Source: Parcubacteria group bacterium SW_4_49_11 (GTDB taxonomy: Bacteria > Patescibacteriota > Minisyncoccia > SW-4-49-11). Taken from it: 9,108 nt of DNA. Each line of letters starts with the position of its first letter. Within the stretch, counting starts at the first letter, position 1. Below, in pieces: positions 6,516-9,108 of the stretch. The translations under genes were made by a program, and so were the position numbers. The notes beneath the pieces are model-generated. The model had not been told where the DNA came from, ran no database searches, and saw only the letters and a program-made list of their open reading frames with translations. The stretch covers positions 1 to 9,108 of the forward strand of contig PXOY01000050.1 in NCBI GenBank assembly GCA_003021915.1. Direction: 5' to 3'.

Positions 6516-7076
6516 ATGATGAATACTCGTATAACATACAACCAAAGTGGCTATAGTGTCCTGGAAGTACTCTTGGCGGGCGCGATTTTTGCTTTGGCTG
6601 CGTCGGGGATTATTGCGGGGATTCTCTTTGCGCGCCAGTCTTCAGAAACCGCGCAAACGCGGGACGAGGCACAGGCTATGGCGCGCGAGGGGATGACCGC
6701 CCTCAAAAGTATTCGCACTCGAGACTGGAGCAGTGTGCCTACGGGAAACGGCCAGGCCCTTTCGTTTGATACAAGTACGTCCCAGTGGTCACTTATCGAG
6801 AATCCGGCCTCCTCGGAGGATACGAAAGGCCGACTCACCAGGCGCATTGATATCACGTCCGGAGACTTACCGGATACGAAAGATGTCACTGTGCGCGTGG
6901 AATACCCTATAAACCGGACGGATACGGATGAAGTGACGCTCAACAGTTTATTAGCGAAGCTCGATAGCAATCGCTACGGCGGTACGGGCCCTTCCAGCGA
7001 GAACTACCGTATTGTGGACGAAGAATTGGGCGGGTACAACCAAGAGTGCGATACGGATGATGATGAGTGTCGATGA
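6516..7076 (+). CDS. Type IV pilin-like / pseudopilin protein
   Basis: The N-terminus is a class III (prepilin) signal: a short leader with Arg, then SG/YSVLEVLLAGAIFALAASGI. Cleavage is expected after Gly12, leaving Tyr at +1 and the required Glu at +5 (Glu17), followed by the hydrophobic helix that packs the pilus core. A prepilin peptidase would process it; none is encoded in the window. The remaining 145 or so residues resemble minor pseudopilins (heptad-like AQTRDEAQAMAREGMTALKSIR, then a beta-rich part). The C-terminus is strongly acidic, QECDTDDDECR, with two Cys six residues apart (178 and 185), which suggests a disulfide loop or metal site outside the cell. It begins ATGATG right after an extended -10 box; either ATG could serve. 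The next gene is also pilin-like, so they may form one surface structure. Confidence 0.85.
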   Translation: MMNTRITYNQSGYSVLEVLLAGAIFALAASGIIAGILFARQSSETAQTRDEAQAMAREGMTALKSIRTRDWSSVPTGNGQALSFDTSTSQWSLIENPASSEDTKGRLTRRIDITSGDLPDTKDVTVRVEYPINRTDTDEVTLNSLLAKLDSNRYGGTGPSSENYRIVDEELGGYNQECDTDDDECR

Positions 7077-7081
7077 AAGCG

Positions 7082-7104
7082 TAGAATTTGAAATTTAGAT
7101 TCTA
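7082..7104. other. Imperfect palindrome between the two pilin-like genes
   Basis: TAGAAT (7082-7087) and ATTCTA (7099-7104) pair, and the inner bases extend the stem if G-T pairs are allowed. It sits after the stop of the first pilin-like gene and just before the next promoter, so it could be an operator or a weak terminator. It has no T-run. Its AT-rich words resemble module B. Confidence 0.35.
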
Positions 7105-7114
7105 TGCCAAGGGG

Positions 7115-7125
7115 TATGATACACT
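7115..7125 (+). promoter_or_regulatory. Promoter with extended -10 for the pilin-lectin gene
   Basis: TGA-TACACT (7117-7125) places the -10 hexamer 7 bases before ATGATG, exactly as at the first pilin-like gene. An overlapping alternative is TATGAT (7115-7120). Either way the leader is zero to about six bases. AAGGGG at 7109-7114 is too far upstream to act as a ribosome binding site. No good -35 is visible. Confidence 0.55.
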
Positions 7126-7132
7126 AACCATA

Positions 7133-8383
7133 ATGATGATTGACCAAAACACAAAACGCAAAACCAACGGCTTTACCCTGCTCGAGATCTTGATGGTCGT
7201 GGCGGGCATTGCAATTTTGGCGGCGATTGTAACTCTGGAGATTAATCCCAAACGTGAGCTTGCGAAGGCAAGAAATCAAGAACGGGAATCAGATGTCAAT
7301 ACCATCCGCAACGCCCTGAAGGAGTACAGCCTCGACAATCAAGGACAAGTACCCTCGGGAGTAACGGCCGATCTTAAAGATATTTGCCAGGGAAATTGTA
7401 CAACGGACAGCAGTCAAGTCGATGTATCGGTCATTGTCGATTATTTGGCGCGGGAAAAACTTCCGTATGATCCGGACAAGGCCGACGGAGACGCGTTGAC
7501 TGGGTACCGAGTCGCCGTTTCCGCTCAAGGCAATTACAAAGTGACCGCGCCTAGCGCGGAAAACGGGGAGACCGTTGCGGTGGGGCCCGATAATATAACG
7601 CAGTACTTACTCGCGGATTACCAAGGAGCGGCCGCCGCTTACAGTGTGCGTCTGCTAAAGGCAAGTTACGAAGGGGCGGCTTTGACGATTCGTCGGGACT
7701 CCGATGACAATACGAAGGATATTCAATTTGCCGGAGACGATCTTAATACCTCGCAAATTAACAACTTTTGCGGCACCAGCAACTGCTATGTTCAAACTTG
7801 GCACGACCAGAGCGGAAATGACTACGACCTCACGCAGAGTACGTCGGGTCAACAACCGCAAATTTATGACGGGAGTAGTGTAATTACGGAGAATAGTAAA
7901 CCGGTAGCGGATTTCGATGGTAATGACGATTATCTAGGTCAACCTACGGGGGATAATTGGCAGTCCATTTTTGCAGTAGCAAGTTATACGAAAAGTTCTT
8001 CAAGCTTTTCTAATTTTGATGGTTTAATTACCGGTAAAGATGATTCGGGAGCTGATAATGGTATCGGGCTCATCGGTGAGGATGGAACGGATCATGTACG
8101 AATTAGCAAAAGCTCATGGTTTGATTTGGGAGAATTTTATTTTAATGGAAACCTTCATGATGAAAATAGTGTATTCTCTCGGATAAATACCCTATCTTTA
8201 CTTACCGGAATTTCATCGGATTCAATATCAGGAGTGAATGGCTTGTCAATTGGACGCGATAGAGGTCGCAGCAATAGATCTTGGGGAGGTAAGATCTCCG
8301 AGATTGTTATTTTTCCGTCTGACCAATCCTCCAATCGCTCCGACATCGAGTCGAATATCAATGATTACTTCAATATTTATTAA
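7133..8383 (+). CDS. Type IV pilin-like protein fused to a ConA/LamG-like lectin domain
   Basis: The protein has 416 residues when started at ATG 7133. This start is preferred over the upstream TTG 7088 because it gives a standard short prepilin leader and fits the promoter. The class III signal is NG/FTLLEILMVVAGIAILAAIV, with cleavage after Gly13 and Glu at +5 (Glu18). A pseudopilin-type segment follows (to about 155), with a Cys pair at 85 and 89. From about 168 it resembles the concanavalin-like fold seen in LamG and arabinofuranosidase-B-type domains: YSVRLLKASYEGAALTIRR, WHDQSGNDYDLTQ (223-235), FDGNDDYL and the closing GKISEIVIF...IESNINDYF. The likely role is a surface or pilus-tip adhesin binding glycans; no enzymatic activity can be claimed. 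The lectin half is markedly more AT-rich than the pilin half, which hints at separate origin. Confidence 0.85.
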   Translation: MMIDQNTKRKTNGFTLLEILMVVAGIAILAAIVTLEINPKRELAKARNQERESDVNTIRNALKEYSLDNQGQVPSGVTADLKDICQGNCTTDSSQVDVSVIVDYLAREKLPYDPDKADGDALTGYRVAVSAQGNYKVTAPSAENGETVAVGPDNITQYLLADYQGAAAAYSVRLLKASYEGAALTIRRDSDDNTKDIQFAGDDLNTSQINNFCGTSNCYVQTWHDQSGNDYDLTQSTSGQQPQIYDGSSVITENSKPVADFDGNDDYLGQPTGDNWQSIFAVASYTKSSSSFSNFDGLITGKDDSGADNGIGLIGEDGTDHVRISKSSWFDLGEFYFNGNLHDENSVFSRINTLSLLTGISSDSISGVNGLSIGRDRGRSNRSWGGKISEIVIFPSDQSSNRSDIESNINDYFNIY

Positions 8384-8394
8384 AATTTAGAATA

Positions 8395-8451
8395 GTAGCA
8401 CGTAGCGAGTAGCAGGTAGCAAGTGGATAGTATTTAGTAGCTGGAATTTAG
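8395..8451 (+). repeat. Composite dispersed repeat: four GTAGCRN units (A) plus module B
   Basis: Four contiguous 7-base units, GTAGCAC, GTAGCGA, GTAGCAG and GTAGCAA, occupy 8395-8422. After 5 bases, module B follows at 8428-8451 (TAGTATTTAGTAG then GGAATTTAG). The order and the 5-base gap equal those at 5487-5536. The repeat starts 12 bases after the stop of the pilin-lectin gene. Confidence 0.85.
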
Positions 8452-8473
8452 TATTTGGAAATTTGGCCTTTGC

Positions 8474-8611
8474 TGTGTTTTCCTCCTTTCAATTGAACTT
8501 TGACGGGCACTTAAAAAACACGTGGTGTTTTTACGGCTTTCTGTCGAAAGCCTATTTTCGTTGGGACTGCCGCTAGCAACTCTTTAACTGGCGTTGAGCA
8601 GAGGAAACACA
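8474..8611 (+). ncRNA. Candidate structured RNA or repeat element, unit 1 of a tandem pair
   Basis: I do not recognise this as a known RNA family. A closing helix joins 8474-8485 (TGTGTTTTCCTC) to 8601-8611 (GAGGAAACACA) with one bulge. Inside are the block ACGGGCACT (8503-8511), a hairpin AAAAACAC/GTGTTTTT (8514-8521 with 8525-8532) and a second hairpin GGCTTTC/GAAAGCC (8535-8541 with 8546-8552). Then come CCTAT, GGGACTGCC (8563-8571), TAGCAA (8574-8579) and CTGGCGTTGA (8588-8597). GCCG and TGGC may form a further short helix, pairing better on the + strand. Unit 2 keeps the blocks while every stem differs in sequence. No open frame explains the conservation. The strand is a weak inference. 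Confidence 0.55.
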
Positions 8612-8614
8612 ACC

Positions 8615-8738
8615 GTATATCTCGATTTACCACGGTCACTGAAGAAACCTGGGGTTTCTTCCGGCCTCTTGCGAGGCCTATCTTCCAACAGGAGGGACTG
8701 CCAATAGCAATCTCCCGCTGGCGTTGAACAGATATTAC
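8615..8738 (+). ncRNA. Candidate structured RNA or repeat element, unit 2 of a tandem pair
   Basis: This is a second copy about 130 bases downstream of unit 1. The closing helix is GTATATCT (8615-8622) with AGATATTAC (8730-8738, one bulge). The block ACGGTCACT (8632-8640) is followed by a hairpin GAAGAAACC/GGTTTCTTC (8641-8649 with 8653-8661, three-base loop) and a hairpin GGCCTC/GAGGCC (8663-8668 with 8673-8678, four-base loop). The conserved blocks CCTAT, GGGACTGCC (8694-8702), TAGCAA (8705-8710) and CTGGCGTTGA (8718-8727) repeat those of unit 1. Loop sizes of both hairpins equal those in unit 1. GGAG (8691-8694) could also pair with CTCC (8712-8715). Confidence 0.55.
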
Positions 8739-8741
8739 CTC

Positions 8742-8792
8742 CAAGTACTCGCTACCTGCTACTTTTTTCAGGCTTCAGGATTCAGGCTTCTC
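8742..8792 (-). repeat. Inverted copy of modules C and A
   Basis: On the minus strand this reads as GAAGCCTGAATCC, CCTGAAGCC, an A-run, then GTAGCAG, GTAGCGA and a degenerate third unit. The 29 bases 8751-8779 match 5470-5498 inverted with two mismatches. With the forward array at 8395-8422 it forms inverted flanks around the tandem structured units. Confidence 0.85.
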
Positions 8793-8801
8793 TTAAACAA
8801 C

Positions 8802-8830
8802 TGTATATCGCGCCGTCAGGCGCATATATA
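8802..8830 (-). terminator. Hairpin after the minus-strand gene, possible terminator
   Basis: GCGCC (8810-8814) and GGCGC (8819-8823) close a GTCA loop; with C8809 bulged the stem continues through TATAT/ATATA (8804-8808 with 8824-8828). It lies about 18 bases past the stop of the minus-strand gene. The T-run expected of an intrinsic terminator is weak, so the role is uncertain. Confidence 0.4.
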
Positions 8831-8846
8831 AATCGTAGTAATTCGA

Positions 8847-9108
8847 TTAGTTTGTTTCCGGCAATGCCAGCCGACGAACCGTGTTGCCAGCATGGTAGTC
8901 ACAGTCATCTGTACCATCTTGCTCACAGAATCCAATTTCGAAATCCGAGGCGGTAATGTTACGCACCTCGTCAATCAGCGGTTCTTGACCTCCACTATGA
9001 TTATTTAAATCGCCCAGCACAACCGGCGGTTGGCTAAAGGAGGGGGTAAATGTCCCACTATTCCAGCGAGGAGAGTTTCCCATGCTCTTTACACTTCCCG
9101 TTCCATAC
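8847..9108 (-). CDS. C-terminal part of a surface-type protein (5' end outside window)
   Basis: The frame is open to the right edge, so the protein is partial; the Met at 9083 is internal (YGTGSVKSM precedes it). About 86 residues are visible. The pattern GTFTPSFSQPPVVLGDL, then DEVRNITASDFEIGFCEQDG and HAGNTVRRLALPE, resembles a beta-sandwich module, related to H-type lectin-like domains, that I recall from the C-termini of secreted CPR and environmental bacterial proteins. The general pattern is 'F..pPVVl...vrNit...FEi...E.DG.d..H....vr.la'. Two Cys flank an acidic stretch (CEQDGTDDC). It converges with the pilin-lectin gene, and the two share a probable cell-surface theme. The domain call rests on memory of the motif pattern. 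No start, signal peptide or promoter can be seen. Confidence 0.7.
   Translation of the reverse strand, partial: YGTGSVKSMGNSPRWNSGTFTPSFSQPPVVLGDLNNHSGGQEPLIDEVRNITASDFEIGFCEQDGTDDCDYHAGNTVRRLALPETN

Noticed and set aside
8482..8490. Perfect Shine-Dalgarno-like AAAGGAGG on the minus strand
   Set aside because: No start codon follows at a usable distance and no open frame is associated; its bases also take part in the closing helix of unit 1.
8559..8601. Integron attC-like site (GTTRRRY core with a YYYAAC-like partner)
   Set aside because: GTTGAGC and GTTGAAC fit the core, and unit 2 has TTCCAAC upstream, but unit 1 lacks a matching partner and the long conserved inner blocks are unlike attC sites.
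8511..8744. Minus-strand open frame of 77 codons across the tandem structured units
   Set aside because: It runs through both hairpin copies, has no recognisable domain, and the two repeat copies fall in different frames relative to each other, so conservation is not at protein level.
8384..8846. tRNA or other standard RNA gene in the gene-free stretch
   Set aside because: GTTCAA on the minus strand recalls a T loop, but no acceptor stem, D arm or anticodon arm can be placed around it.

Overview
The window looks like a chromosomal segment of a small-genome bacterium, most likely of the Patescibacteria / Candidate Phyla Radiation (CPR). The clues are a strongly shortened HrcA, an acidic oversized GrpE, type IV pilin-like proteins carrying a lectin-type C-terminus, and intergenic spaces filled with short degenerate repeats. 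TGA ends the first pilin-like gene, so the standard bacterial stop codons appear to apply. The phylum call is inference, and I cannot name a genus.

Left part (1-4347, + strand): a tight run of housekeeping genes, mreB (5' end outside the window), lepA, hrcA and grpE, with gaps of 2, 1 and 10 bases. They cover cell shape, ribosome function, heat-shock repression and the Hsp70 nucleotide exchange factor; dnaK and dnaJ do not follow. lepA is split into two frames at about 2348. The pattern fits a small internal deletion between short matching sequences rather than a single-base slip. A membrane sugar-phosphate transferase of the MraY/WecA family follows (4414-5490); it has substitutions at two acidic motifs and a C-terminus encoded by an intergenic repeat.

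Middle part (5491-6515): a two-gene unit, a 61-residue unknown protein and a helical, possibly HEPN-like protein. It has its own candidate promoter with an operator-like palindrome and lies between copies of a 7-base repeat.

Right part (6516-9108): two genes with class III signal peptides (type IV pilin-like). The second carries a ConA/LamG-like domain, so it is probably a surface adhesin. Both start codons lie exactly 7 bases after a TGN-type extended -10 box and have ATGATG starts, which suggests leaderless mRNAs. After them comes a gene-free stretch (8384-8846) with dispersed repeats flanking two tandem ~130-base units. These units share conserved blocks but have hairpin stems that differ in sequence and still pair. 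They are the best candidate here for an undescribed structured RNA or repeat element. The window ends in the 3' part of a convergent minus-strand gene for a surface-type protein.
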